DNA of 64,000 nucleotides from Brevipalpus yothersi (lineage: Eukaryota; Arthropoda; Arachnida; Trombidiformes; Tenuipalpidae). This document shows positions 21,455 to 33,784 of this stretch, one piece after another. The notes under the pieces were generated by a model, which did not search any database, was not told the origin of the DNA, and was given only the letters and a program-made list of their open reading frames with translations. The translations under genes and the position numbers were made by a program. The DNA is taken from assembly GCA_003956705.1 (NCBI GenBank), contig QZCP01000334.1, positions 427,718 through 491,717 on the forward strand, read 5' to 3'. Numbering within the stretch: position 1 is the stretch's first letter; each line of letters starts with the position of its first letter.

Positions 21455-22633
21455 ATCTTTAGGAGGTCATACTGAAGATCATAATCGTTTTTTTGAATAT
21501 CAATAGATGATTAAGCCGAGCATTAAAGATGAAGCCTTAGTGATATTGAAATTTTCAATGTGAACAGAAACCGAAAGAAGATAGAACCATCACATATCCC
21601 ATGAGATATTGCTCATTTGAGTGATTATCGATTGAATGAAAAAGAATAGAAGACTGTCTTATTCCACCTTTTCGAATGTTTCTAGCTAACAAGAGAGAGC
21701 GAGAGAGAGAGAGAGAGAGTGAGAGAGAGAAATAGAAAAGATATCCATCAGTCCACTGTATATAATGTGAAAATCATGAGCTTTTAGTAGAAGTAAAGTG
21801 CAGTAAAGTGCAGTGTAGTAGCTTTCGTCGAGAGAGTCTTTTTATAACTTTTTTTCATGCAATCATGAGCATGAAATAGAGATCATCTCTGATGCATACT
21901 TTTACTCTCTTATCCTCTGATATACACATTCTTCTTCCCTCCAAAATTATAATTGCTACTCTGGATGATATTCTAGCACCTTCAATTATCATGAACATTT
22001 CAGGCTGCAATTTTCTCTTCAGATCTATTGTACATGTATATGTGTTTCTGGCTGAAACTTTGTCATCATCATTGTTGTGCAATGCTAACCGCCAGTTATG
22101 TTGGATTATTCCTCTTACTCTGGTCCACTTTTTGCCTCTTTTAAACACTCTCATTGACTAACTGTTTCTTTGTTGAAGTTTGCAACTTTTTATATACATT
22201 GCATTTTGTTTTGAGTAGGAAAAACTTCTCTTTTCTTCATCAATCCTTAACTTCTATTCATGTTCAACTAGAACTCAAAATAAAATGATTCCCATAGTAA
22301 TCTCAATTATTGAAGGAGTTTAGAGGTTCTTCTTTGACAGAAGACTGATTGATCCTGCTGAGAAATAGTCTCAAATATATTCAAAGTATGGCTGATCTCG
22401 GCGTTCTGATGACCAGCTCTGAATAAATCATTTTTTCGCGAAGCGCCAAATAAGACCTTCAGAGGATGAATTCACAAGAAAACTCATCTGATTGCTTCAG
22501 ATTCCAAGCGATGGGTATTTATTCAGGAATGAGAATAATCATCATTCAGACAGTTTGAAAAAATTGAAAGTGTATTCACTATTTCAAAGGTTATTTCAAC
22601 ATAAAAAGCATCACCCTAGATACAATTTCGGAT

Positions 22634-22636
22634 GAG

Positions 22637-22724
<88 letters not shown>

Positions 22725-22730
22725 GGAAAC

Positions 22731-22787
<57 letters not shown>
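22634..22787. repeat. (GATA)n and (GA)n compound array
   Basis: Four GATA units grade into long GA runs with a few interruptions, just downstream of the MULE/PHD stop codon. Confidence 0.95.
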
Positions 22788-22808
22788 TGCAAATGGTTCA
22801 AAGGAAAA

Positions 22809-25162
22809 TCAATGTTCATCCGAACAGTCCGGACACATCCAAATTTTTTTTCGTGGAGTCGAGGTCAATCCGACACAGGTGAGATGAATCCAATCCATGC
22901 ATCTATCACAACAAATGCTGGCTGATTGAGAGAGTGTCTTTTTACAATTCCGGCAGAGCCAGGCCCTTTTTTTGCGATTCATTTCAGTTATCTTCGAATC
23001 GAACTCGATCCAAGCATCGTCCTCAAAGAGACACACCAATATGCTCCGATCGACGATTTCGTTTCGGAATTTTTGCCATATCATGATATCTATTTTTTTC
23101 AGATCGTCACAGGAAATTTTGGTTGAGCCATTGATGATAGGTTTTGAACCAGACTCACCAAATAACCATACAGTCATTCCTATGGAACGAGATTAAAAAT
23201 CGAATTTAGTGATGATTCGTAGTGATAGTTTTTAGTGATAATTCTTGGAGATAATTTTTAGAGAAAAAAAGTGGTGAACTTACGCTTGCGTTTCTCAATC
23301 GTTCTCAGAGCAGCAAATATTTTGAGTCGAGTTTTTCTGCTCAAATTTGACTTGCCTCTCGTTTGTCTGACATTCACGAGCACAGGTGGCAATTCCAGCC
23401 TCCGTATCTGAGACAAATATTGATGATCACCGTTTTGCGGAGCTATTGGGATCTCTCCTTCAGCTGGATGCTCATTATCCAATGGATGGGCTGTCCTGTC
23501 ACCACTCATTTCAATAAAATTGTATAGTTCCTCTAGATCAAAAGGCTCATCATCTTCATAATCCATAACAAAATCATTCCCTGGAATTTCAATATTAATT
23601 GATTCATCAGGAAGATTATGCCTGAAAGATGCCATCTCAAGAGCATCTGAATGTGCATCGATCATTTGGAAAAAAATTGGTAGAAGTTTACTCCATCTCC
23701 TCTTCTTCAGAAAATCTACAACAGGTTTGATCAAATTAGATTCTCTTGGAAAAACTGTATGATTTTTTATCACTGATCTGAGTGCTGCTCTAATCAGAAC
23801 TTTTCGGGCAATTTCATGTGGTTGGAGTCCGATTAGAGATCCATCTGAGTATTTCTCTTGTTTGCACTCATGACAACTGAACTTGAACTCTTCATCCAAC
23901 CGTGAGTTATAGAGATCAGAAAAAGCATCAAGAATCCCATAACAGACATTGTGAACAATTTTTTTGCATACACAGCAGCTCATAGTATTTCCCATTGAAT
24001 CTGTATCATCATAATCACAGATACAGACGAGCGCAAATTCATAATCAAGATTATTTTGAGCTCCAATCATTTCTAAATCGATCGATTGACTCGTATTGTT
24101 CTGAGGCCAAGGCTGCTGAACATGCCCCTCCACCTCATCCAGAGGGATGTTCAATTCAATTGATGTACTCGAATGCAAGCTGTTGATATGATGAACAATC
24201 TCAGTGGAAAACTTTTCTATTTTTGCTTTGACAAGCTCATAGATCACGTCTCTCTGCTTGGAGCACATCTCAGCCAAGCCCAAAGCTAGATCACGTATCT
24301 CACGGAACTTTTGAGCCTCAGTAAGATTCACAATTCTTGTTCGATCTCGGTGAGCAACGATGGAATGAGTTGGCCCCTTTTCCTCCCTGATAAGATCAGT
24401 ATTTTTTGTTAGTGACTCCTCAGTTTTCTTGTATTTTTCAAACTTTTCTAGATACCATCTTCGATCACATAGCTCAGGGAGATAAAGATCATCATTTTTC
24501 TTTCTCATCAGAGTGAAAATATGACGGCAAGGTAATCGCATACCAGAAAAAAAATTGCATTCACAAAATGAATCATCAATCACTAGTTCTTGATTTCCAA
24601 CTTTCATCCTCACTTCTTCGCCGATAGTTATCCTATCGAGAAGTCGCTCTGATACCATGATTTGCTCCATCACTTTATCGGCAGCAAATTTCGTTAGTAT
24701 GCTGCGATAGTTGTGTTCCACAGGATCTTCCATGGTATTTTGAATCTAAATTGTGAGAATCATGAGAATCGAAATTCATGTAAAATAGCGCAAAAGAATG
24801 AAAAAGAGAAAAAAGTGTTAGAAATTATTCCTCTGAATAGTGATAAAAAATAGAGTTCGATTTTAGAGCTAAAAAAGGTGCTAAAGATGAGCTGCGATAT
24901 CATGTGGGAAATTTGAAAGAGATATCTGATGAACATTCAATTCTGAAGAGTGGGAGAGAAAGGAAGAGACAGGAACAGAGCTTGAAATGATAATATTCTG
25001 ACATGATGATATCATTCATCAACATCATCACCTTCGCCACCATCATTGATCAACTGGGATTTGGTTCATCATTTGATCATTTTCATTTCATTTACTATCA
25101 ATCTATCATGTCTCGAAATTCGAATCTATCGAGAATCATCATGAACGCTATCTGAAGAAAGT

Positions 25163-25228
<66 letters not shown>

Positions 25229-26944
25229 TGAGCTAGAATAGCGAGATGAAAACTAGTGATAATTTCTAGCAACTTAAAATAGAGATACAAATCGGGAAAA
25301 CGGAGAGAATCATACCTTATAAACCATTGACATGGCTCGCAAGTGCCTTTCAGAGCGATGCGCTTTACAAGCAATCATCAAATTGTGAAAAGCGTCTGCA
25401 ATATTGCTATACTTCTTGACGGTATCATGCAGTTCTCGATTGAATCGTTCGAGTTTGTTGTTGGTTCGATTCATGAAAGGAGCCGATGCAGACTGTCCAT
25501 AAAGTGTCCACTGTTCTATCTTATCATGCCAATTTTCATTGAAATAGTGCATTAGCTCCGGTGAATTTATGTCTTCCAACTTTTTGTATAAAATCTTGTA
25601 AGTTTGGGAACAGTCAGCATAGACCATCTGCTTGAGTATCTTCATTGCTTCCTCTTTCTTTTCGCTAGTCAAATTTCTTTTTGAGCATGTTACTTCTCTG
25701 GTGAATGATTGAATAGTATGGAAAATACAGATGCTCATCTCAGCGGAAGGAAGAGCCTTGAAATAAGAGAGAGAAAATATGAGAAATTCCAGAAAGAAAG
25801 AAGAGAAGATAGGAAATTTGAATCATGGAGAATATCATCTTACCTTTTTGAATGCACTGCGATTTGCCATATCTTTATCAGCCATTATGACTCGAATTTT
25901 TACATGTGATGGGCAGCATTTTTTCAGACTTTCTAGTGCAGATAGAGTGCATTTTTCTGATTCACTTTTGATGAAACAAAGTCCAACTAATCCCGACTCA
26001 CCGTTACCATCAACTATCATGAACACCATCAAAGCCATTCGATTCTCATTAGTCTTGTAGGTCGCATCACAGAAGAGAATTTCGGGATATTCTTCGAAAA
26101 GCAAACGCATATTAGAATCTTGGAAGAAAATTGTGTTAACTTTGTTATCTTCTTCAGTTATCATCACCGATGCCTTTTCATAAGTTTGCATCTCAATCAC
26201 TAAACGTTCAAGCTCAGTTTTATCACTCATTTTAGATTTTCTAATCAAATTAACAATATCTTTTCCTGAGACTATTTTACCATAACTTTCTTTCAATTTA
26301 GAGATCACAGATTTTGTGTTACCATTGCAAGCTTTAACATTGAGAACAAAATTTTTCTGTTCCTCATCTAGTCTCCGTTGTTTGGGTAAACTTTCAAATA
26401 CCATCTTGTTCCTGGCAAGCTTGCAAGTATGAGTTTTTTCCATCGACTTCACTTTGAGAAAACTAGACATTTTATCGATACCAATGTTGACTCTAAATGG
26501 ACAACCTTGCTTGTATGATCTGATACATCAAAAGTGAGACTAGTGTAGTTAATTTGCATATATATAAAAATAGTGCTAATCTTTCGATCTACTATTCAGT
26601 GAAATTTTTTCGGGATGTTTTTTTGAGATGAGTTTTAACACTTTCCTGACGAATGAGAAAAGTTTCATAAGATTAAAAATATTGGAAACTTACCTTCCGC
26701 ATCTGAATTTTGATTTTGATTGATACTTTCTACCACCAGCTTTACAGCATAGAGTGATTCGTCGATATTTTTGATCATGATTTTGGCTTCGGGTAGTTGT
26801 TCTTATCCATAACTCAGTAGAGTTATACTTCTCAAAAGTAATTTTGAATCTTTCAAATTCATCATAGGAGGTGAAAATTTGTCCCACATAGAATTCGAAG
26901 TCACCCACAGCTTCTTCGGTCTCAGATGATGATACAAAACTCAT
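22809..26944 (-). CDS. MULE-type transposase-derived protein with SWIM and two PHD modules
   Basis: Five exons (26944-26694, 26519-25844, 25756-25316, 24745-23284, 23179-22809) join in phase to 1066 residues with no stop or frameshift. Order: a FAR1/FLYWCH-like zinc-binding part (about 60-120; CCKAGGRKY, GCPFRVNIG, THTC); a MULE transposase core with candidate acidic residues at 235 (LFCDATYKTN), 298-300 (MADKD) and 412 (TNNKLERFN); a SWIM motif C-x-C-x9-C-x-H (517-531); a PHD-like motif (697-750) followed by a helical winged-helix-like stretch (about 760-815); and a canonical C4HC3 PHD finger (1019-1062) at the end. The first half is like ZSWIM/MULE proteins. PHD fingers read histone tails. 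The intact multi-exon structure suggests a domesticated host gene; no terminal repeats were seen. It is divergent with glutaredoxin. Confidence 0.8.
25161..25223. repeat. (GA)n microsatellite in an intron of the MULE/PHD gene
   Basis: About 60 bases of GA within the third intron (25315-24746) of the minus-strand gene. Confidence 0.95.
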
Positions 26945-27357
26945 CACACAGATTAATCAAATTTCATCCCTCTCAAACACTATCACAATTGAGAAATTAA
27001 TAAATTTACTCACATAAACTGAATGATAATCAATTTTTGATCAATTTTTTTCCCAATCAGCAAAAGCTTCTCATGACAAGCCACTGGACACATTGAACAT
27101 GCTGTCTACACAAAGAATGAGCATCAATTTATGTGCCAAAAAAGCGGGACAAACGTGAAAAATGTGAAGATGGCGACATGGTTCTCATTGTGTGGTTAAA
27201 TAGCCTCCGCTGAATTTTTGCCACAAATTGTGGTCAAATAGACTTTTCCCTCAATTAAGCTAGCTTTGATTGACCTTGAAAACAATTACGTTAAAAATGT
27301 ATTAATTTCTATGCTCTCCTTTGCGTTTGCTTTTCTTTTTCCATCGATGATTACTAG
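26945..27357. promoter_or_regulatory. Shared upstream region of the MULE/PHD and glutaredoxin genes
   Basis: Divergent genes separated by about 410 bases. Contains AAGATGGCG at 27167-27175, matching the core of the YY1-type motif often found near transcription starts. A short 5' exon of glutaredoxin should also lie here. Confidence 0.4.
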
Positions 27358-27758
27358 TGAAACTTTTTGTTGATGAAGCAATATCGAAGCACAAAGTTTG
27401 TGTCTTCTCCAAAACATATTGCCCATACTGTAAGAAGGCAAAGGAAATTATTTCCAAATACAAGATCAAGGATGGCCAATTGGATTGGATTGAGTTGGAA
27501 AAGAGACCTGATTGCGCTCAGATACAAGCATACTTAAAAGAATTGACAGGTGCAAGCTCTGTAAGTAATTTTTTTGGGCAACTTATCTCTGTAGTCAATT
27601 ATGATTTCAATCTCAACTCTGTCTCTCCACACTACTTTGATCAGGTTCCACGTGTTTTCATTGATGGAAAGTGCATCGGTGGTTGTGATGATACAACCGC
27701 AGCGGATTCATCAGGCAAACTGCAGACTCTTCTTACCGAATGTGCAGCTCTCGAATAA
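27358..27758 (+). CDS. Glutaredoxin (CPYC, class I), 5' exon uncertain
   Basis: Two exons are clear, 27358-27560 and 27645-27758, joined in phase 0 by a GTAAGT...CAG intron. They encode about 104 residues with the dithiol active site (VFSKTYCPYCKKAK), the glutathione-binding loop (VPRVFIDG) and the conserved GGCDDT. Glutaredoxin reduces disulfides and protein-glutathione mixed disulfides using glutathione. The first listed exon begins after a TTACTAG acceptor in mid-codon, so the initiator lies in an upstream exon between about 27160 and 27340 that I could not fix. A polyadenylation signal AATAAA is at 27836-27841. Confidence 0.9.
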
Positions 27759-28207
27759 TTGATTTTGGAATCATTTTCTATTCAACTTATGATTTGTGTG
27801 TGTGTGGGAGTGGCTGTACTTTGTCTAGAGATATGAATAAATCTCGATCATAGCATCTCAAATAGCTAGCGATTGCCTCGTTTATTGATGGATCCTTTTG
27901 AGTTAACCAAAGATCCGAAGCGAAAATATCGAATGTTAAGCTGTGGTCTTGTCGATTAATGATAAATTCTAAGAATTTGATTTGAATCTGAATTCGAAAT
28001 ATAGACCGATTTTCATTATTTTATATCTTGGGGTGTACAGGCTGGAAAATTCAGGAACATGTTGCATTGTGTTGATGCTGGGTGTTGTCGACCAACAATG
28101 AAGACCCGACTTTGATTGGGAGAGAGAAAAAAATCATCATCTCATGTCAGTCATGGAATCTCAATTGGTTCCATGACTCAATTTAATCAATTAGAAATTC
28201 GTCAAAT
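27759..28207. other. Convergent 3' region of glutaredoxin and ABCF2
   Basis: Holds the glutaredoxin AATAAA (27836-27841) and a minus-strand AATAAA (27881-27886) that could serve ABCF2. No coding signal. Confidence 0.5.
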
Positions 28208-30394
28208 TTATTCAGGTCTAGCGTTATCGCGCATTATACGCTTCCTTAGGTGTTCTTTGTAGGATAGAATATCACCTTTCCATTTAGTTACTGTAGAATC
28301 TTGACATACCCAAATTTCTTTTGCGACCTTGAAAATAGAGAGAGAGAGAGAAAAGAAATTCATTGAAAGGTGGTGAAAAAACTTCCTAAAGAACTCGAAT
28401 TTACCTGGCTAATAAGTCTGAAGTCATGGCTGACTAACATCATTCCACCCTCGAAATCATTTAAAGCATCAGCAAGCGCATCAATTGTTTCAATATCCAA
28501 GTGATTAGTAGGTTCATCTAATAGAAGCATGTGAGGAACTTGCCAGGCAAGCCATGCAAACACAACTCGACATCTTTGGCCATCAGAGAGCTGTCTGATG
28601 GGACAAATTTGTTGACGACCAGTCAGGCCATACCGTCCAATGATTTTACGCATTTCTTCTCTCTCTTTCACCTCTGGAAAACATTTCATCATATAATCTA
28701 AGGCAGAAATGTCTAAATCAAGTTGTTCATGCAGATGCTGATGATAACGAGCTATTTTGAGGTGCGAGTGTTTACGAACAAGGCCATCGTTAGGCACCAA
28801 TTCACCAACAATCAATTTTAGAAGAGTCGATTTTCCAGCTCCATTAGGACCAACTAAAGCAATTCTCGAATCGAGATCAACCCCGAATTCCAAATTTCGA
28901 TAAATCCATGGACCTTCTTTGTTGTATCTGAAGGAGACATTTTGAACCATGATCACAGGAGGTGGAATTTTACCACAAGAGGGAAAGTAGAATTGGAGTG
29001 TTTTATCAGCGACAACTTTTTCAGTCAGACCTCCTGCAACCATTTTTGCGAGAGTTTTCTCTTTACTTTGAGCTTGACGAGCTAACTTTGCGCTTCCATG
29101 ACCGAACCTTGCAATATAGTCCTGAAAATAAAAACAAAACGATGAATAACAGGTGATTTCTTATTTCAAGTTTGAATTGAGAATGCGGTCAGTAATCGCT
29201 TCACCAATATGATCCTAGAGAATAGCAAAGACTATTCCACTCAGACTCGGCCTAATTTCATCATGAAGAAAGCAATGAAAAATCATTGAGCATTGTTCAC
29301 TTCATACCTTCATATGTGAGATTTGAGACTGTTCCCAATTATAACGTTTTGCTTGATTTTCCAACAATTCCATCCTAGTTTTTACAAAGGCATCATAATT
29401 ACCACCGTAAGAGTGAAGTTTTTTGTTGTGTATATGAATTATATTAGTACAAACTCCATTCATAAAGTCCTGAGAATGCGATATAATCAAGAGAATCCTT
29501 TTGTAGGTTTTCAGTTCTTCCTCCAGCCATACACAAGCATCCAAGTCCAAGTGGTTTGTGGGCTCATCGAGAAGAAGTAGATGAGGTTTCACATACAATG
29601 CACGTGCAAGCGCTATTCGCATTCTCCATCCTCCAGAGAAATCTTTACACATCTTGTTTTGCATATCTTTATCAAAACCTAAACCATGGAGTATGTAAGC
29701 TGCTTTCATCTGGGCTTTATCAGCTCCCATTTCATCCAAACGTTCGTAAATATCCATCAATTGCTCCTGAGATTCATCATCATCGTACTGGACCAACTCT
29801 TCGGCTAATTTCTCAAGCCTAGCCCTTTCCTCATCAACATCAAGAACGGCCTGTAGAGCGGTTTTATTTGATGGAGGCATTTCACGAGTCAAATGAAAAA
29901 TATCTATCTGATCAGGAATCGGAATCTCACGTCGACCAATAGTGGAAAGTAGTGTACTTTTACCACTACCATTCAAACCTATCAGACCATATCTTCGACC
30001 ACAGTTCAATTCTAGAATGAAAGCAGATAATTAGCATGATCTCAGAGTATGAGCATGCAAAATACATCAGAATCGATAATACATTAAAATTCTCACCTAA
30101 ATTGGTATCAGTAAGGATTTCACATCCATGGAAAGTCAATGAAAAATTCACTATTTTGATATCACGAGATTTAGGATGAACACCAAGGACACCGGTACAA
30201 GACCGGTATTCTGCATTAATGTCCATATCTTTTTGTAATTTTTGCACTAATTTCTCTTCATCTGTCAAGTCATTACCATTGATTATCGAACCATTTTGAG
30301 CTTTGATATCTCCGGTAGCCGTTTTACCAGCATCACGAGCCTTGGCAGCCTCTTTCTTTTTGGCATCTCGCTTTTTCTTTGAATCGGAAGGCAT
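28208..30394 (-). CDS. ABCF2: ABC-F ATPase ABCF2
   Basis: Four exons (30394-30097, 30011-29308, 29121-28405, 28327-28208) join in phase to 612 residues, close to the family's usual 620. The N-terminus is basic (MPSDSKKKRDAKKKEAAKAR). Two ATP-binding cassettes follow, each complete: Walker A GLNGSGKST and GPNGAGKST, signatures FSGGWRMR and LSDGQRCR, and Walker B LLLDEPTNHLD in both. There are no membrane segments. ABC-F proteins act on ribosomes, in biogenesis or translation control, rather than in transport. The identity to the ABCF2 subgroup is clear along the whole length. It lies downstream of the hormone-sensitive lipase gene on the same strand. Confidence 0.95.
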
Positions 30395-31376
30395 TTTTGA
30401 CAAGTAACAAGGTTTACAAACCACCTCAACTACAAATATGTGGACACACTCCAAAAATTAACCAAACACACACTCAATCAATCAGCGAGCGCCACAAATG
30501 ATGATGAAAACAAAAATCAAATATAGAACGGATACGATCAACAATCAAGTATAGTAACAATCAGAAAAAAAGTGTAATTCAGCAGTATGTGTCGTCAAAC
30601 GTACAGGAGATGGGTACACACACACACACACAATATTAAGTCAATCGAGAAAAAAGAATATAACTCCCTACACTGAGGACCTCAACGCAATTGTTGGATC
30701 AATGAGCATTAATTTCGACTGAAATTTAATCGTATAATTAACTAAATTAATGACAAAATTATTCCACGAGTAACTTAAGATACATGTATACTCAAATCTC
30801 ATGAGCCGAATCATGAATCACAGAGTTGAAAGCGTGCTTTTGTTTACATGTTACCATGGTGATGAACATATACTGACATCTGTTGGTGGGCGAAGATGAA
30901 GTGAAAAAAAACTTTTTTTGCTGAAAATTTTTGTGAATTTTTTCAGAAAATAAAAAAGAAATATTTTCCCCAAAACTGGTAGCTACAATATCGTGATGAT
31001 AGATTGGGGTGAAAAAATTTATCCTATTTTCAGAAATCGAGGAAATGTTTCAAAATGATCAGACTTTCTGGATGATAGATGGATGAGTGTGGAAGAAATA
31101 ATGGAGCTAGAAGCGAAATATCTCGGTATGATTTTTTTGATCCTCCTGCATGGATTTTCATGGATATCTCGAATTAATCATGTGTATTCTGTTCGATATA
31201 TATCAGGTTTTTTTGAAGTGCTCAGCATCTTTAATGTAGACAATTGATTTGAGGTAGATTATCACACGATCAAATTGTTTTGGAAGGGGAGTTCAAGAAT
31301 GTTTGAACTGAATTGAGATCAAAAAATTGAAGAAAGCGAGTATAAAAAACGATTTAACTCATGTTGTGAGAAAATG
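30395..31376. other. Intergenic region between ABCF2 and lipase
   Basis: About 980 bases with a short CA tract (30614-30632) and the ABCF2 promoter. No coding signal. Confidence 0.5.
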
Positions 31377-33387
31377 CTAGTCAAAGTTGAGACAATTCAG
31401 AATGCATTGAATAACTTCGTTGCTTGCTTGAACACCTTCTTTCAGAAATGGGAGGAAGTTTAGGAAACCATGTTGTAGTCCATCGAAAACTCTTAAAGTT
31501 GCTTTACCTTGCCACTTCTTAGCCATGATGATAGAATGATCAAGGAAAGGATCAAAATGAAGAGAATAAAGATGGAGAGAAACGGATGATAGAGAGTCGA
31601 AATCATCGTAAAGTATGGGCGAAACATAAGAACTTGAAGTGATCTGATAGAATCTCTCTACTGTTTCGGTCAATTCTTTCTCATCGGCTCTATACCATGG
31701 CTGAGATGGACTAGAAGGGAGAACGAAGTTTCCAATTTTCCAAAAAATTGATCCAAGATCCCAGAGTGATGATTTGTACTGATCATTGGTGGATCCATCT
31801 GAGCCAAGAAGTGGGATATAAGCTTCGAAACAGCTCAACATTAGTCCAGCCGATAAAAGAGAATCACAAGCTGCCATCACCATTGATGGAGTTAATTTCA
31901 AAGTGAGATCAAACGGAGCATATAGACAAACAATGGATTTTGGCAAGAAAGTGTGAAAATGAGCATCCAATTTAAGGATATCATTAACAATCATTGTCAT
32001 GCTAGTGATGAGATTTCCTCCAGCTGAATCGCCGACTAGAACGATGGTTTTGGGATTAAAACCCAAAAAACTACGAACTTCATCCTTTCCACTGGTAACC
32101 CACAAATAAGTATCGAGTATCTCTTGCAGTGCCACTGGAAACTTGACTTCTGGTGATAAAGAGTAATCAACACTTAGAATCGGTATGTTTCCCAACTTTT
32201 TGACCCAATCGCAAATAAAGATCTGATAAAGAAGAAGAAATTAATGAGAAATCGATCACGAGATGAGAGGTCAAGGCTTGGATACTCACATCATGAGACT
32301 CAGGGGTTCCTAAGACAAATCCACCTCCGTGAACATAGAAAACTAGCTGGTTTTTGGATGGATTCTCTTTGCAACTTCTATACAACTTTACTCGAACTTT
32401 ACTTTTCGTGTTTTTTGATGCTGAGCATTGCGAATCGCCCACAGCTTGAGATCGAGTCAGCATTTTGTGTCTGTGAGGAGACAGAATCCATGTTGCTTGT
32501 CGTGGTACATGGTATTCTTTTGTCAAAGTAGAACCATGGATTATAAGTGGCAAAATTTTGCGATAAGGATATGAATGCAAAAGATTTCTAAGCTTCATAA
32601 CAAAGACAATGTCCGCATTTTTGATGAGGTGAGCGAATGTGAGTCCACGATATTTAGCATCAATAAGACACTTGACTCTGTCATAAAGCCCTGTACTCAT
32701 GAATGATAGAGCTGAACTGACTAGCTTGGCGGTGAATTGTGACCACTCATCCAACCAGAATGCACAATGTGTGCCATATGCAGGTCCAATTATCTGATTG
32801 TCTATCCTTAAAAGTAAGCCAAACAATTGAACGAACAATGAGACTGATGATGCCCGCAAAGGAGGTTTCAATTTATCAGTTGTCCTAATTTTTTCCTCCG
32901 GATTTATGTCAATAATTGATTCTCCGGTCCTCACTGTAAATGGAGAGGCAGGATTAAGTTTTTGGAGATGTTCGAGGTAGCAATTGATGAAATATCTAAG
33001 AAAAGTATATCTGATGACATTCTACCCGACCGATAGCATCACAATTCACTTACCTTGTAACAATGAATCTTCTCTCAATTTTTGAAGCACATCAACTGCG
33101 ATCAAAGCGAAATTGAGAAGGTTAGCCAAGTCCATATTGAGACGTCCATCCTTCGAGTACTCAAGACATCGAAGGAGACATTGTCCAAGCTTAAGCCCAA
33201 TCCGAAGGAGACTGGTGTAACCATTGGCTTGTAGATTTCCAAAATTATATTCATCAGCCCATGATGCAATATTTTGTCCAGATTCCTGTAATTTGTTCAA
33301 TTTTTCCACAACCTCTTCATTATTATGAGCGAGTTTGAGAATTTTTTGACAAATAATCCCAAGTTCATCAGCTATTTGATTACACAT
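31377..33387 (-). CDS. LIPE: Hormone-sensitive lipase
   Basis: Three exons (33387-33054, 32933-32290, 32222-31377) join in phase to 607 residues. The N-terminal half is the helical HSL-type region (NGYTSLLRIGLKLGQ). The C-terminal half is the alpha/beta hydrolase with the oxyanion motif HGGG (313-316), nucleophile Ser 392 in GDSAGG, and probable Asp 550 (FDPFLD) and His 577 (QHGF). The enzyme hydrolyses stored acylglycerols and steryl esters in the cytosol. It lacks the long insert with phosphorylation sites that mammalian LIPE carries in the catalytic domain, as is common in arthropods. The second exon was chosen by phase; an alternative acceptor near 33000 reads as protein but does not fit the donor phase. 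Confidence 0.9.
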
Positions 33388-33784
33388 TTTTCAAACACAA
33401 TCACAAAAAAGATAACAATAAACGAAGGCACTATCACTTGATTACTTGATCTGCAGCTTATTAAAAGGCTGACATGTGTGGTCAGTTCGGTCCGCGAGTC
33501 CAAACTTTAACAAGAGGCTACCCAAACTTTGGGGCGCCAAAAATTTGAACTGGTTTTTCCCCGAAAATTGACTGGTGGCGCTAAACCCCTAGGAAGTCCA
33601 GGGCACCAGGCCACTTGAACTGGCACAATTTTTCGAGAAAAAATCCCAGAACAGACCTCCTAGCAATTTTCTGAGGCTACCACTGGATAGCTTGGATTGC
33701 TAAATGACGATGATTAATGGAGAAAAAATATGGAAGAAAACATACCGTAAACATTGGGGGTAAATTTTCCAATTTATAAAATAT
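33388..33784. other. Intergenic region between lipase and NARS2
   Basis: About 400 bases with a GC-richer patch around 33520-33620. No gene seen. It holds the lipase promoter. Confidence 0.5.

Larger units (their letters stand above)
20713..22808. other. Repeat-rich spacer with assembly gap
   Basis: Contains a 13-base minisatellite (20904-20957), a CT array with an N gap (21060-21451), a GA-rich patch (21693-21730) and a GATA/GA array (22634-22787). Open frames around 21855-22160 lack any recognisable domain. Confidence 0.6.

Noticed and set aside
21008..21475. Long open frames of Leu/Ser or Arg/Glu repeats across the N gap
   Set aside because: They are translations of the CT microsatellite and the N run; no real protein sequence flanks them.
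25463..25472. GGTTCGATTC, a match to the tRNA B box
   Set aside because: No A box or cloverleaf around it, and it lies inside a coding exon of the MULE/PHD gene.
32934..33000. Open frame (YFINCYLEHL...) that could extend the second lipase exon upstream
   Set aside because: Its acceptor would leave one base where the preceding donor needs two. The acceptor at 32934 has a better pyrimidine tract and fits the phase.
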